A DNA stretch of 52,026 nt from Clostridia bacterium (GTDB lineage Bacteria > Bacillota > Clostridia > Christensenellales > CAG-138): contig JAUNCT010000015.1 of NCBI GenBank assembly GCA_030526425.1, positions 1 through 52,026 of the forward strand. The letters are read 5' to 3'. Within the stretch, counting starts at the first letter, position 1, and every line of letters starts with the position of its first letter. The translations under genes were made by a program, and so were the position numbers. Positions 1 to 8,639 of the stretch are shown piece after piece. The notes beneath the pieces are model-generated. The model saw nothing but the letters and a program-made list of their open reading frames with translations, had not been told where the DNA came from and did no database searches.

Positions 1-26
1 TGCGAGGCCTTATAGGCCGTTCCCAA

Positions 27-47
27 ACCACCCCTCTTAGGGGTGGT
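27..47. other. Perfect 9-bp hairpin upstream of the first promoter
   Basis: ACCACCCCT and AGGGGTGGT form a perfect stem around a CTT loop. There is no T-run after it, so it is not a clear terminator. It may be the end of a gene or element lying left of the window. Confidence 0.4.
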
Positions 48-70
48 CCTGACTTGCGGCGAAATCCGCT

Positions 71-100
71 TTGACAAAGTTTCCGTTTTCCCGCTATAGT
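71..100 (+). promoter_or_regulatory. Promoter of the thioredoxin-reductase-like gene
   Basis: TTGACA at 71-76 and TATAGT at 95-100 are separated by 18 bases. Transcription would start near 107, leaving an untranslated leader of about 125 bases that contains a large palindromic repeat. Confidence 0.7.
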
Positions 101-163
101 ATATGCGGTACGGAACACGCTTCCGTGAAAGCGGACCGTTTGTTTCGAGAAGACCGATTTATC

Positions 164-220
164 CGAAAGTTTATGGAAAGGGGTTCGGGGGAGAACCTTT
201 TTACAAAAAGGTTTCCCCCG
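164..220. repeat. Dispersed palindromic repeat, copy 1
   Basis: The left arm at 187-202 reads GGGGGAGAACCTTTTT and the right arm at 205-219 reads AAAAAGGTTTCCCCC. They pair with one bulged base and an extremely short loop. The upstream flank (AAAGTTTATGGAAAGGGG) resembles the flank of a second copy at 47316-47372. Copy 1 lies in the leader of the flavoprotein gene, 15 bases before its start codon. Confidence 0.75.
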
Positions 221-234
221 TAAAAATAAAACCA

Positions 235-1146
235 ATGACCGATATCCTCATCATCGGCGGCGGTACCGCGGGTCTCACCGCGGGCATCTACGCCGCGCGC
301 GCGGGCAAAAGCGCGACCATCCTCGAAAAGGCGGCGACCGGCGGGCAGATCGTCTACTCGCCCATGGTCGAAAACTACCCCGGCATCCCCGGCATCTCGG
401 GCGCGGAGTACTCCGAACGGCTCACCGCACAGGCAGAAGCGCTCGGCGTCGCGATCGAATACGATGAGGCGTATGCCGCCGACCGCACCGCGGACGGCTT
501 TGCCGTCACGGGCGATATGGGCACGTATGAGGCCAAGGCGCTCATCCTCGCGACGGGTACCGTGCACCGCGACCTCGGCGCAACGGGCGAAGAGGAGCTC
601 GTCGGCTGCGGCGTCTCCTACTGCGCGGTGTGCGACGGCGCGTTTTACAACGACCGTGCGGTCGCAGTCGTCGGCGGCGGCAATACCGCCCTGCAGGACG
701 CGCTGTTCCTCGCGGAGACCTGTAAGTCCGTCGCGATCGTCCACCGCCGCGATACCTTCCGCGGTGAGGCGAAGCTCGTCAAACAGCTGGCGGCGCGCCC
801 CAATGTCCGTTTCGTGCTCAACAGCACCGTCACCGCGCTGCATACCGAGGGCGGTGAGCTTTCCGCCATCACCGTGAAGGACACCGTCACCGGCAACGAG
901 ACCGAGCTGCCCGTTGCGGGCGTGTTCGTCGCCGTCGGACAGCTGCCGCAGACGGACGCCTTCCGCACGCTGACCGAAACCGACGACGCGGGCTACTTCG
1001 TCGCCGGGGAAGACTGCACGGGCACTGTGCCCGGCGTGTTCGTTGCGGGCGATTGCCGCGCCAAAGAGGTGCGCCAGCTGACCACCGCCGCGGCCGACGG
1101 CGCCATCGCCGCGCTGGCCGCCTGCCGGTACGTGGACGGGCTGTGA
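235..1146 (+). CDS. Thioredoxin-disulfide reductase-like FAD/NAD(P) oxidoreductase
   Basis: This 303-residue protein has the full low-molecular-weight thioredoxin reductase layout. An N-terminal FAD Rossmann motif (IIGGGTAG, residues 6-13) is followed by the redox-active CAVC pair (C130 and C133), an NADPH-binding GGGNTA motif near residue 147 and a C-terminal FAD motif (VFVAGDCR) with the Gln that follows it. It probably passes electrons from NADPH to thioredoxin or a related small disulfide protein in the cytoplasm. The start MTDILIIGG was chosen because an earlier in-frame ATG at 103 sits immediately after the -10 box. No Shine-Dalgarno sequence is visible; a large hairpin occupies the position upstream of it. 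No thioredoxin gene is adjacent, so the physiological partner is unknown and alternatives such as a ferredoxin- or alkyl-hydroperoxide-linked reductase remain open. Confidence 0.9.
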   Translation: MTDILIIGGGTAGLTAGIYAARAGKSATILEKAATGGQIVYSPMVENYPGIPGISGAEYSERLTAQAEALGVAIEYDEAYAADRTADGFAVTGDMGTYEAKALILATGTVHRDLGATGEEELVGCGVSYCAVCDGAFYNDRAVAVVGGGNTALQDALFLAETCKSVAIVHRRDTFRGEAKLVKQLAARPNVRFVLNSTVTALHTEGGELSAITVKDTVTGNETELPVAGVFVAVGQLPQTDAFRTLTETDDAGYFVAGEDCTGTVPGVFVAGDCRAKEVRQLTTAAADGAIAALAACRYVDGL

Positions 1147-1231
1147 GGAACCGGACGAGGATAACGCATATATCAAAGGAATGAAAACGACCGGCAGACC
1201 GCCGGTCGTTCGGTCGTATCGGGGGACTTCC

Positions 1232-2161
1232 ATGACACTGAACCAAATGTCTTATTTTTCCGCGGTTTGCCGCTGCCGCAGCATCTCGTTTGCGGCAAAA
1301 TCGCTCATGATCTCGCAGCCCGCGCTGTCTGCCAGCATCGCCGAGCTCGAAGAGGAGGTGGGCGTCAAGCTGTTGGCGCGCAACGCCAAGGGCGTGCGTC
1401 CGACCGAAGAGGGCGAACGCCTGCTCGCCCATGTGGAAGGCGTGCTCTCGCGCTACCAACTGCTGCTGAACGATATCCCCGTCATCGCCGACCTGCACAA
1501 TGAGATCCGCCTCGGGTTCCGCGCGGGCAGCGGCGAAAGCGAGATGATCCGCCTCAGCCGCGACTTCCGCAAGGAAAACCCGAACGTGAAGTTCGTGTAC
1601 AACGAAATGCGCAACACCACGCCGCACCGCTACCTCGATGAGGAGCAGTTCGATTTTCTGGGCACGACGGCAAGGCTGCTGCCCACGGACTGGCGGGAGA
1701 AATACGCGCATCTCCAACTCGGTCTCCTGCCGCCGATCACCCTCTGTTGCCATGAGGACAACCCGCTTGCCGAAAAGGAAGCCATCGGCTTCGAGGACCT
1801 CGCGCAGCAGCGCCTCGCCATGTGGGAAGGGCATAAGGGCATGGGGGACCGCGTGCGGATCCTGTTCGAAGAACGCGGGCGCGCGCCGATGGAGATCATC
1901 CGGATGTCGCAGATCTCCGGCGTGGCGGAGCTCATCTGCGCGAACGTCGCCGTGGGGATACTGCTCGGCGACATGGCCGACCATTTGAAGGGGATCCGCC
2001 GCGTCCGCCTCAAGGAGGAACTGAACCCCATCATCCTCGGCGGCGACCGGGCGCCGTTCTACCTGTTGTGGCGGAAGGACAGCGAGCGCAACGAGCTCAT
2101 GAAAAAGTTCGTGCAGTTCAGCAAAAAGTGGAAGGGCTTCGAGAACAACGACTGCGATTGA
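1232..2161 (+). CDS. LysR-family transcriptional regulator
   Basis: This is a 309-residue LysR-type regulator. The winged helix-turn-helix occupies residues 1-62 (MTLNQMSYF, then FAAKSLMISQPALSASIAEL) and a periplasmic-binding-like effector domain follows. The start at 1232 matches the usual LysR N-terminus; an upstream in-frame ATG at 1181 would add 17 atypical residues. A strong terminator follows at 2172-2195, and beyond it lies a 21-bp dyad (2226-2246) of LysR-box type in front of the hydrolase-permease pair. The likely job is therefore effector-dependent control of the downstream hydrolase and carboxylate permease. The effector itself cannot be read from sequence. Confidence 0.9.
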   Translation: MTLNQMSYFSAVCRCRSISFAAKSLMISQPALSASIAELEEEVGVKLLARNAKGVRPTEEGERLLAHVEGVLSRYQLLLNDIPVIADLHNEIRLGFRAGSGESEMIRLSRDFRKENPNVKFVYNEMRNTTPHRYLDEEQFDFLGTTARLLPTDWREKYAHLQLGLLPPITLCCHEDNPLAEKEAIGFEDLAQQRLAMWEGHKGMGDRVRILFEERGRAPMEIIRMSQISGVAELICANVAVGILLGDMADHLKGIRRVRLKEELNPIILGGDRAPFYLLWRKDSERNELMKKFVQFSKKWKGFENNDCD

Positions 2162-2171
2162 CCCATGGTCT

Positions 2172-2195
2172 GCGGTGCTGCGGCACCGCTTTTTC
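2172..2195 (+). terminator. Intrinsic terminator of the LysR gene
   Basis: GCGGTGC and GCACCGC pair over a four-base loop and are followed by TTTTTC. Confidence 0.75.
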
Positions 2196-2225
2196 TTTGC
2201 GTGCCGTTCCGTGAGACACCGATGA

Positions 2226-2246
2226 GGTATAACTTTTTCTTATACC
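2226..2246. promoter_or_regulatory. Putative LysR-type operator upstream of the hydrolase
   Basis: GGTATAA, seven bases, TTATACC is a perfect 7-7-7 dyad. Its core ATAA-N7-TTAT fits the T-N11-A class of LysR boxes. It lies 65 bp after the LysR gene and 165 bp before the hydrolase start. The link to the neighbouring regulator is inferred from position. Confidence 0.5.
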
Positions 2247-2411
2247 CGATAAGATGCCGGTATTTGAAATCGAAGCGTTGATAAATCAAAATAAAACCAA
2301 GAGATATTTCAATGGACCGGAACGGCACATCACATCCGCGTTCCGGCAAAGCACATCAACTACCCGATCGATCGCACAGAAACCAAGGTCTATTCGCAAA
2401 GGAAGGTCAAC

Positions 2412-4124
2412 ATGAGAATTCAGAGAGATGTCATGGTGCCGATGCGCGACGGTGTGCGTTTGGCGACCAATATCTATTCGCCGGACGCCGAGGGATGCTA
2501 TCCCGCCATCGCGATCCGCACGCCGTATACGAAATCGAGCTGGGAAAAGCAGCACCTCGAGGGCGACCAGTACATGAACCCCCAAAAGTTCACGGACGCG
2601 GGCTACGTCGTCGTTGTGAACGATTGCCGCGGCACCGGCAATTCCGAGGGCAGCTACGTCCCGTGGCGCGACGACGCGTGGGACGGTTACGACTTCATCG
2701 AGTGGGTCGCCGCGCAGGAGTGGTGCACCGGCAAGATCGGCGCGATGGGCTCTTCGAACCTCGGCTCCGTGCAGCTGCTCGAAGCTTCCATGTGCCCGCC
2801 GCACCTGACGACCATCTGCCCCTGCGGCACCTCGGCGCACATGCCGTTCTTCCGCCACGGCATCATGAACCTCGCGGGCGCTTCGACCTGGTACCTGCAG
2901 CAGGCGGACCGCGCGATGGTCAACCCGAACATCCCCGAGGACAAGCGCGAAAATCTCCGCGCCGTCGCCGCGGAAGCCAAGGCGGATATGAACCGCCAGT
3001 ACGAATGGCTGCCGCTGAAGGACATGCCGCTCGCCCACATGAAGGACTGCGGCGTCGAGCCCTACTTCAACGAGTGGCTCGAGCACGTGGCGGACACCGC
3101 ATACTGGAAGAAGATGTACATGCCCGCCAACATCCAGAACATCAACATCCCGATCCTGTTCATCACGCACTGGTACGATCATCTCGCCAAGGACACGCTC
3201 GACGCGTACCATGAGATCGTCCATTACGGTACGGAGGAAGCGCAGAAGAACGTTCACCTCTACATCGGACCGTGGCGCAAATACGCGGGCATCGAGGGCG
3301 GTGAGAACGACAACTGGAACGACGGTCGCCGCCTGAGCGACGTGCTCATCAGCTGGTTCGATCACTGGCTCTACGGCAAGGAGAACGAGATCGCGACCCT
3401 GCCGTCCGTGTTGTACCATACGATGGGCGATGTCGCCTGGAAGTATGCGGATTCCTTCCCGCTGCCCGAAACGAAGTTCACACGGTATTACTTCTCCGCC
3501 GAGCAGGGCGCGAATTCCGTGAACGGCGACGGCGTGCTGAGCACCGAAGCGCCGAAGGCGGGCGCCAAGGCGGACGAGTACGATTACGATCCCATGGATC
3601 CGACCCCGTGCCGTTCCGGCATCGTCATCTCGCCCGGCGATTCGCTGCGGCAGAGCCAGGAGGATGTCGAAAAGCGCAGCGACGTGCTCGTCTATTCGAG
3701 CGATGTGCTGACCGAAGACCTGAAGCTCGTCGGACCCGTCGAGGTCGACCTGTGGGCGGCTTCGAGCGCCGTGGACACCGACTTCACCGCAAAGCTCGTG
3801 GACGTCCGCGAGGACGGCTCCACCTACAACGTGATCGAGGGCATCGTCCGCGCGAGACTGCGCGACGGACTCGACAAGGAACAGCTGCTCGTGCCCGGTG
3901 CGGTGTACCAGTACCGCATCCCCATGAGCGCGACGGGCATCATCTTCAAGAAGGGGCACAAGCTCCGCGTGGAGATCAGCAGCAGCAACTTCCCCAAGCA
4001 CGACCGCAACATGAACACCGGCAACCCCGTCGGCGAGGATGCGGTCGGCATCGTGGCGCATCAGACCGTTTATCACGACGCGGCGCATCCGTCCTGCATC
4101 GTGCTGCCCGTGATCGCGGATTGA
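2412..4124 (+). CDS. CocE/NonD-family alpha/beta hydrolase, catalytic His position altered
   Basis: The 570-residue protein matches the X-Pro dipeptidyl-peptidase / cocaine esterase family. It has an N-terminal alpha/beta hydrolase domain (VPMRDGVRLATNIYSP) with nucleophile motif GSSNLG (S115), an ITHWYD segment supplying the acid (D256), and a C-terminal jelly-roll domain (residues 380-570, including DLWAASSAVDTDF). Members hydrolyse esters or amides. The segment that normally reads GPWxH, and provides the catalytic histidine, reads GPWRK here, so residue 290 is lysine. No lipobox or clear signal peptide is present, so it is probably cytoplasmic. A good ribosome binding site (GGAAGG) precedes the ATG. 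The next gene is a carboxylate permease 39 bases downstream, which suggests uptake and hydrolysis of an esterified or amidated acid. The substrate is unknown. Confidence 0.85.
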   Translation: MRIQRDVMVPMRDGVRLATNIYSPDAEGCYPAIAIRTPYTKSSWEKQHLEGDQYMNPQKFTDAGYVVVVNDCRGTGNSEGSYVPWRDDAWDGYDFIEWVAAQEWCTGKIGAMGSSNLGSVQLLEASMCPPHLTTICPCGTSAHMPFFRHGIMNLAGASTWYLQQADRAMVNPNIPEDKRENLRAVAAEAKADMNRQYEWLPLKDMPLAHMKDCGVEPYFNEWLEHVADTAYWKKMYMPANIQNINIPILFITHWYDHLAKDTLDAYHEIVHYGTEEAQKNVHLYIGPWRKYAGIEGGENDNWNDGRRLSDVLISWFDHWLYGKENEIATLPSVLYHTMGDVAWKYADSFPLPETKFTRYYFSAEQGANSVNGDGVLSTEAPKAGAKADEYDYDPMDPTPCRSGIVISPGDSLRQSQEDVEKRSDVLVYSSDVLTEDLKLVGPVEVDLWAASSAVDTDFTAKLVDVREDGSTYNVIEGIVRARLRDGLDKEQLLVPGAVYQYRIPMSATGIIFKKGHKLRVEISSSNFPKHDRNMNTGNPVGEDAVGIVAHQTVYHDAAHPSCIVLPVIAD

Positions 4125-4163
4125 ATCACTTTTACGCACTGAGTTGACAAGGAGGCAAATCAA

Positions 4164-5480
4164 GTGACAGAACTCGTCGTATTCCTTTTGGCCATCGGTC
4201 TCACCGTTTGGATCTCGTCGAAAACGAAGATCAACATGGGTATCATCGCCCTGTTCTTCGCGTTCCTCATCGGCATCGTGTTCCTCGGCAAATCGCCGGC
4301 ATCGATCTTCAAATCGAACTTCCCGACCTCGGTCGTCGCGACGATCATCCCGGCGTACATCTTCTTCGGCGCCGTCGGACAGACGGGCGCAACGCTCGCG
4401 CTGGCGCGCCGCGTCGGCAAGAAGATGCACTCCAACCAGCGCGTCGTCGCCGTGATCATGATCTACCTCGTTTCCATCGCGCTCACGGTCGGTACCGCGG
4501 GCGGTGAAGGCATCCGCTACGCGATGCTCGCGTTCTCCATCAGCCTCTGCCTGCAGCTGAAGATCGACCCCGCCGTCGGCGTGTTCGCGTGCTGGGCGGG
4601 CTGGCAGGGCAGCACCTGCTTGCCGTTCTCCTCGCTGGGCTCCATCGTGACCGGTATCGTCTCCAACAGCTACCCGGAGATCAACACCGTCAACGTCATC
4701 CTGCTGAACCTCGGCCTCGGTCTCGCGTTCTTCACCATCATGCTGGGCATCCAGTACCTCGTCAACGGACGTAAGCCCTACACCGCCGAGATCGAAGAGG
4801 GTGCGATGCCCATCGACACCAACGCGGAAGACAAGCCCTTCACCAAGGAACAGCGCCTCGCGACGATCGTTCTGTTCACCGTCGTTGCCGTGCTGCTCAT
4901 CCCCTCGGTCATCCAGCTGTTCGCACCCAACCCCGTGACCAAGTTCATGGCTTCCCGCTTCGATGTCTCCTTCTGCTTCATCGTCGGCAGCCTGATCCTG
5001 TTCCTCACCAAGAGCGCGGATTGCGTGCGCGTTATCAAGCAGGATATCAACTGGAGCATCATCGTCCTGCTCGCCGGTATGTGCACGCTGCTCGGTGAAG
5101 CTTCCGGTCTGGGCATCATCGATACCCTCAACGCCGGTATCGCCAAGGTCCCGAGCTTCCTCGTCGTGCCGATCGTTGCGGTCGTCTGTGGATTCCTCAG
5201 CATGTTCGTCAACGGCGCGACCCTCACCCCGATGTTCGTGCCGCTCGCGCTCGGCCTTTCCCAGACGGCGGGCGTCAGCCTCCCGTTCATGCTCTTCGTC
5301 ATGATCAGCGGTTTCGCGGTCACCGGCATCAGCCCCGCTTCCGGCGGCGGCGCGGGCAACCTCACCGTTGTCCCGGGTGAAAAGATGCAGGGTCACGTCG
5401 CCAAGGTCGAAGCGACCACCGCGATCTTCCAGATGTTCGCGTTCGCAGTGTTCTGCGGCGTGCTCCAGCTCTTCTTCTGA
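4164..5480 (+). CDS. MatC/SLC13-like carboxylate permease
   Basis: This is a 438-residue integral membrane protein with roughly eleven to twelve hydrophobic segments. The N-terminus (KTKINMGIIALFFAFLIGIVF) and the following FPTS and FFGAVGQTG segments resemble the MatC N-terminal domain of dicarboxylate carriers in the ion-transporter superfamily. A second half repeats the fold, with NGATLTPMFVPLAL and SPASGGGAGNL re-entrant-type segments. It probably moves a dicarboxylate or other small organic acid across the cytoplasmic membrane, driven by an ion gradient. The start is GTG at 4164, set by AGGAGG at 4150-4155. It lies 39 bases after the hydrolase and almost certainly shares its transcript. 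A strong terminator follows. The substrate is not predictable from sequence alone. Confidence 0.8.
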   Translation: MTELVVFLLAIGLTVWISSKTKINMGIIALFFAFLIGIVFLGKSPASIFKSNFPTSVVATIIPAYIFFGAVGQTGATLALARRVGKKMHSNQRVVAVIMIYLVSIALTVGTAGGEGIRYAMLAFSISLCLQLKIDPAVGVFACWAGWQGSTCLPFSSLGSIVTGIVSNSYPEINTVNVILLNLGLGLAFFTIMLGIQYLVNGRKPYTAEIEEGAMPIDTNAEDKPFTKEQRLATIVLFTVVAVLLIPSVIQLFAPNPVTKFMASRFDVSFCFIVGSLILFLTKSADCVRVIKQDINWSIIVLLAGMCTLLGEASGLGIIDTLNAGIAKVPSFLVVPIVAVVCGFLSMFVNGATLTPMFVPLALGLSQTAGVSLPFMLFVMISGFAVTGISPASGGGAGNLTVVPGEKMQGHVAKVEATTAIFQMFAFAVFCGVLQLFF

Positions 5481-5534
5481 GCCCGGTTCCGCCGTGCGCG
5501 GAACGGCGATTTCCCTTTCTTTCATCCCACCACG

Positions 5535-5566
5535 CGCCCTGCGGGAGTTTCCCGCAGGGCGTATTT
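5535..5566 (+). terminator. Terminator of the hydrolase-permease operon
   Basis: CGCCCTGCGGG and CCCGCAGGGCG form an 11-bp perfect stem over an AGTTT loop, followed by TATTTT. It marks the end of GC-rich DNA before the AT-rich insert. Confidence 0.8.
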
Positions 5567-5697
5567 TCGTGTTGGAAAACACTATTCTCCCAAAGCTGAA
5601 CATTGCGTGGAAGAGAACAATAAACTGCTTTGTTCGCATACGGGATATAATTCCGGTTTTCCGGAGCGCCGTTTTGAATAAGATTCATTTTCTTAGA

Positions 5698-5733
5698 ACA
5701 ATCTTTGGGTTATTCACATATGCAAAAGATTGT
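5698..5733. promoter_or_regulatory. Inverted repeat upstream of the HelD-like gene
   Basis: ACAATCTTT (5698-5706) and AAAGATTGT (5725-5733) are perfect 9-bp inverted arms. A weak promoter candidate (TTGAAT 5757-5762, 18 bases, TAATAG 5781-5786) lies just downstream, so this may be an operator. Apart from this and the terminator at 5535, I see nothing else in 5481-5856. Confidence 0.35.
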
Positions 5734-5856
5734 TATCGTTAAATTTCATAAAATCATTGAATTATGAAACAAAATATGAATAATAGAGAATATAACAGTG
5801 CAAATCGATCCATTTCGTGAGTAATCAACAACAGATATGTGATTTCGGAGAATGAT

Positions 5857-8481
5857 ATGTCAGGTGAATTCAAAAACTTAAAAACATTGGAAAATGTTGT
5901 AGAAGCCGATTATATGAACGATGAGAAAAAAACATTTATCAAATCGGAGCAAAAAGTCGTAAAGCGCGTCTTCGGCTCTTTGGAGAAAGAATCCGGAGAA
6001 TTTCGCGATCCTGCTGAAATGTATCGGGATTTGTATCAAACTGCAAGTGATACGACAAAAGAAGAGTACGGTGAGTTACTGCAAAGAAAACATAAAGCAG
6101 AAGCTGAGATTTCCAAGTATGAAGAGGTCAGATCGTTTTGCGATGCAAAGACTTTGTATTTCGGACACTTGTGCTATGAAGGGAACAGCGATTACAAAGA
6201 CTGGTTATTAATGGACAGTTGTCGCAGAACGAGACGCGTCGGCAGTTATATGATGGTCAGTTCCGATGATAAGAACTATCAGAATATTTTTCGTGAATGG
6301 CGTTCGCCGGAAGCGGGGTCACAACTGCAATTTTCACTGGGCGTATCTTTGAATTACAGAGATGTCTCGGACGTTGATGTGATTTATGACAAAATCAGCG
6401 GAAAAGATAACGCAGACGCGTTTTTGAAGGCAACATTACAGAAAAACAAAGATAACAAAGGCGTTCAAAGTATCATAAGAACAATTCAAAGTAAACAAGA
6501 TAAGATAAGAACCTTTGATGTCAATCTATCCGTACTTGTACCAGGTTGCGCCGGTTCGGGCAAAACAATGGTCTTATTGCATCGGTTGAGATACTTAATT
6601 TACAACAAGATGCTCGATCAAAGTGACTTTGTTCTTTTGACACCCGCATTTGATTTCAATGAGTTTATTGGAGAAACATCAGCAGACTTTGGAATTAAGA
6701 AGGAAAACATTTTATCATTGACAGGGTATTATCAATTGATATCCGGCGCGAAGCAAACAAACAAGCAAGATTACGATGAATATGTTTATCCTTCGGACTA
6801 TTTGAATACAGTGTATTCAAAAGAGTTTTTGCGTGAGTGTACCGAAAAATATTTAAACGAATTAGAGGATACCTGTCATTGGTTTTCAGATGTTTTTTTC
6901 AAAGCATTGGAAAACAGAATCACGCTTGAAATAGAACGTAAACGCAAGGAAGAAAAAAAGAAAGAACAAGTCTATGTGAGACAAGTTAAAAAATGGGCGA
7001 AAAAGGAAGGGGTCGAGGAAACAGGCAAGCTGGAAACCTTTGAAGAAATCGTGAAAGAGGTTTTGAAACAGATTGCGAGCCATTACGAAAGAATAACAAA
7101 AACTGTCAGTGATTATCCTGCGTTATTTGTATTGCAAAAAGAAATCGGACTGCTGACAAAAGAAGAACTTCAAGATGAAAAAAAAGCCATAAAAACTCTG
7201 TTTTCAGAACTGGAAGAACATTCGGATTCAGAAAATGATTTTGAGGTTTGGCTCAAGAAAGTATATCAGCAAATGCCTACCGGGGAGCAAAATGAACAAA
7301 TGAGTACACCGGTTGTATTCGGGGACGAAGAGCGTGAGATATCAAACGACCTCATAAGCGAAAATTTGCGCATTTCCGAATTACGAGGTGTTCTGAAAAA
7401 GAGTGCAGAAGATAAAAAACGATTTCATGAAGATTTGGCGCAGACCGGCGAACAAGTAAAAAAAGCCGCTTCCATGGAAATCAAAGCAGCAACTGTACTC
7501 GGAAACCTGTCTGCTAAGGAAAAGTTCTCCTTGATGGGACTGAAGACCTTAGCCACGCAGATAAGAGATGTTGCCAATGAGGGAAATAGTATTTGGTTAT
7601 CTGATTTGATGATAAATACAATAAGGGACATGGATGAAGAAGAACGGCAAAGACTGAAACTGTTCTGGAACTTGAAAACAGTTGAAGCTTCAGCTGAGGA
7701 TCGTTTATTTCAAATTTGCAAGGATGAATTATTCCGAAAATACGCGAAAAAAACAAATTGGCGTTACAAGCATTATTGGTACCTGAAAGCATACTGCGCA
7801 TACTTGATGACAACAAGAAAAACGAGGTGTTTCCCATATGTGTTTATTGACGAGGGACAGGATTTGAGCCGATCGGAATATGAACTGATCTGCAAGGTGA
7901 ATACAAGTAATGCACATGTTCCGAAGACCGGTCGGCAAGGTCCGGTTCTGAATATTTTCGGTGATGAGAAACAGGTTATTGGGACACACTCCATTCGTAG
8001 GTGGGAAGAAATAGTTTCGCTATTACCGCTGAATTACCAAAAAGTATACTTGTCGGAAAACTTTCGAAACACCAATCAAATCGTTGCATATTGCAATGCA
8101 GAGTGGAAATATGAGATAAACGAAATGACACCTGTTGGCATCGATATGGGAAAAGTAGATGAGTTTGAGACGATAGGTGATATTGTGAAGGCGCGCGATA
8201 CGGAAGGTTGTGTGTTTATTGTAAAAGATGAATACGCAAAATTGGATTTAAGACAAGAATTCAATCGCTTGAGAATCAAGGAACGCGCAATCAGAACCGT
8301 CAAGGAATCGAAAGGTATAGAGTATTCGGATACTGTCATCGCAGTGACACGTGGCATGACGAAAAATGAACGTTATATTGCGTATACGCGACCGTTGAAA
8401 AAGTTGTGTGTGGTCAAGGAACTCGAACGATATACCAAGCCGGAAAGAACATTGATAATTGAAGATGATGACGATGATTAA
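5857..8481 (+). CDS. HelD-like SF1 helicase / RNA-polymerase-associated ATPase
   Basis: The 874-residue protein follows the HelD layout. It has a charged N-terminal helical region, a YFGHL...WRSPEA block (HelD proteins have YxGR...WRAP), then IIRTIQSKQDKI leading into Walker A GCAGSGKT (residues 230-237) and LLHRLRYLIY. A long charged coiled-coil arm spans about residues 340-560. Walker B DEGQD is at 665-669, GDEKQ follows, then SENFRN (733 on), ESKGIEYSD and the C-terminal IAYTRP. Known HelD proteins remove or recycle stalled RNA polymerase, and this family also resembles UvrD helicases. ATG at 5857 was preferred over GTG at 5839 because GGAG sits seven bases before it. The gene is visibly AT-rich and uses A/T-ending codons, unlike both flanks, which points to horizontal acquisition. 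It is flanked by its own terminator. A role in defence or antibiotic tolerance is possible but unproven. Confidence 0.8.
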   Translation: MSGEFKNLKTLENVVEADYMNDEKKTFIKSEQKVVKRVFGSLEKESGEFRDPAEMYRDLYQTASDTTKEEYGELLQRKHKAEAEISKYEEVRSFCDAKTLYFGHLCYEGNSDYKDWLLMDSCRRTRRVGSYMMVSSDDKNYQNIFREWRSPEAGSQLQFSLGVSLNYRDVSDVDVIYDKISGKDNADAFLKATLQKNKDNKGVQSIIRTIQSKQDKIRTFDVNLSVLVPGCAGSGKTMVLLHRLRYLIYNKMLDQSDFVLLTPAFDFNEFIGETSADFGIKKENILSLTGYYQLISGAKQTNKQDYDEYVYPSDYLNTVYSKEFLRECTEKYLNELEDTCHWFSDVFFKALENRITLEIERKRKEEKKKEQVYVRQVKKWAKKEGVEETGKLETFEEIVKEVLKQIASHYERITKTVSDYPALFVLQKEIGLLTKEELQDEKKAIKTLFSELEEHSDSENDFEVWLKKVYQQMPTGEQNEQMSTPVVFGDEEREISNDLISENLRISELRGVLKKSAEDKKRFHEDLAQTGEQVKKAASMEIKAATVLGNLSAKEKFSLMGLKTLATQIRDVANEGNSIWLSDLMINTIRDMDEEERQRLKLFWNLKTVEASAEDRLFQICKDELFRKYAKKTNWRYKHYWYLKAYCAYLMTTRKTRCFPYVFIDEGQDLSRSEYELICKVNTSNAHVPKTGRQGPVLNIFGDEKQVIGTHSIRRWEEIVSLLPLNYQKVYLSENFRNTNQIVAYCNAEWKYEINEMTPVGIDMGKVDEFETIGDIVKARDTEGCVFIVKDEYAKLDLRQEFNRLRIKERAIRTVKESKGIEYSDTVIAVTRGMTKNERYIAYTRPLKKLCVVKELERYTKPERTLIIEDDDDD

Positions 8482-8484
8482 TCG

Positions 8485-8515
8485 AAAAGGACCGGAAATA
8501 CACCGGTCTTTTTTT
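8485..8515 (+). terminator. Terminator of the HelD-like gene
   Basis: AAAAGGACCGG pairs with CCGGTCTTTT across AAATACA and continues into a T-run. Confidence 0.7.
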
Positions 8516-8573
8516 CAAAACTGCAAATGGATGGTATGAACTGTTCGATGCATACAGAGATGCAAAAACTTCG

Positions 8574-8602
8574 TTGAAAAAAGAAAACCTCGCACATATA
8601 AT
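8574..8602 (+). promoter_or_regulatory. Promoter of the queA-tgt-tsaE-tsaB-rimI run
   Basis: TTGAAA (8574-8579), 17 bases, TATAAT (8597-8602). Its position rules out the upstream TTG at 8574 as the queA start and implies transcription from about 8609. Confidence 0.75.
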
Positions 8603-8639
8603 AGAAACTGAAAAATTATGTATTGGAGACCGACAACTC

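Noticed and set aside
103..234. Upstream ATG extending the thioredoxin-reductase-like gene
   Set aside because: It lies three bases after the -10 box and would put the palindromic repeat inside the protein before the conserved FAD motif.
2286..5639. Very long open frame on the minus strand opposite the hydrolase and permease genes
   Set aside because: Its product is rich in Arg, Asp, Glu and His with no domain, and it lies exactly opposite two well-supported genes. It is a GC-rich codon shadow.
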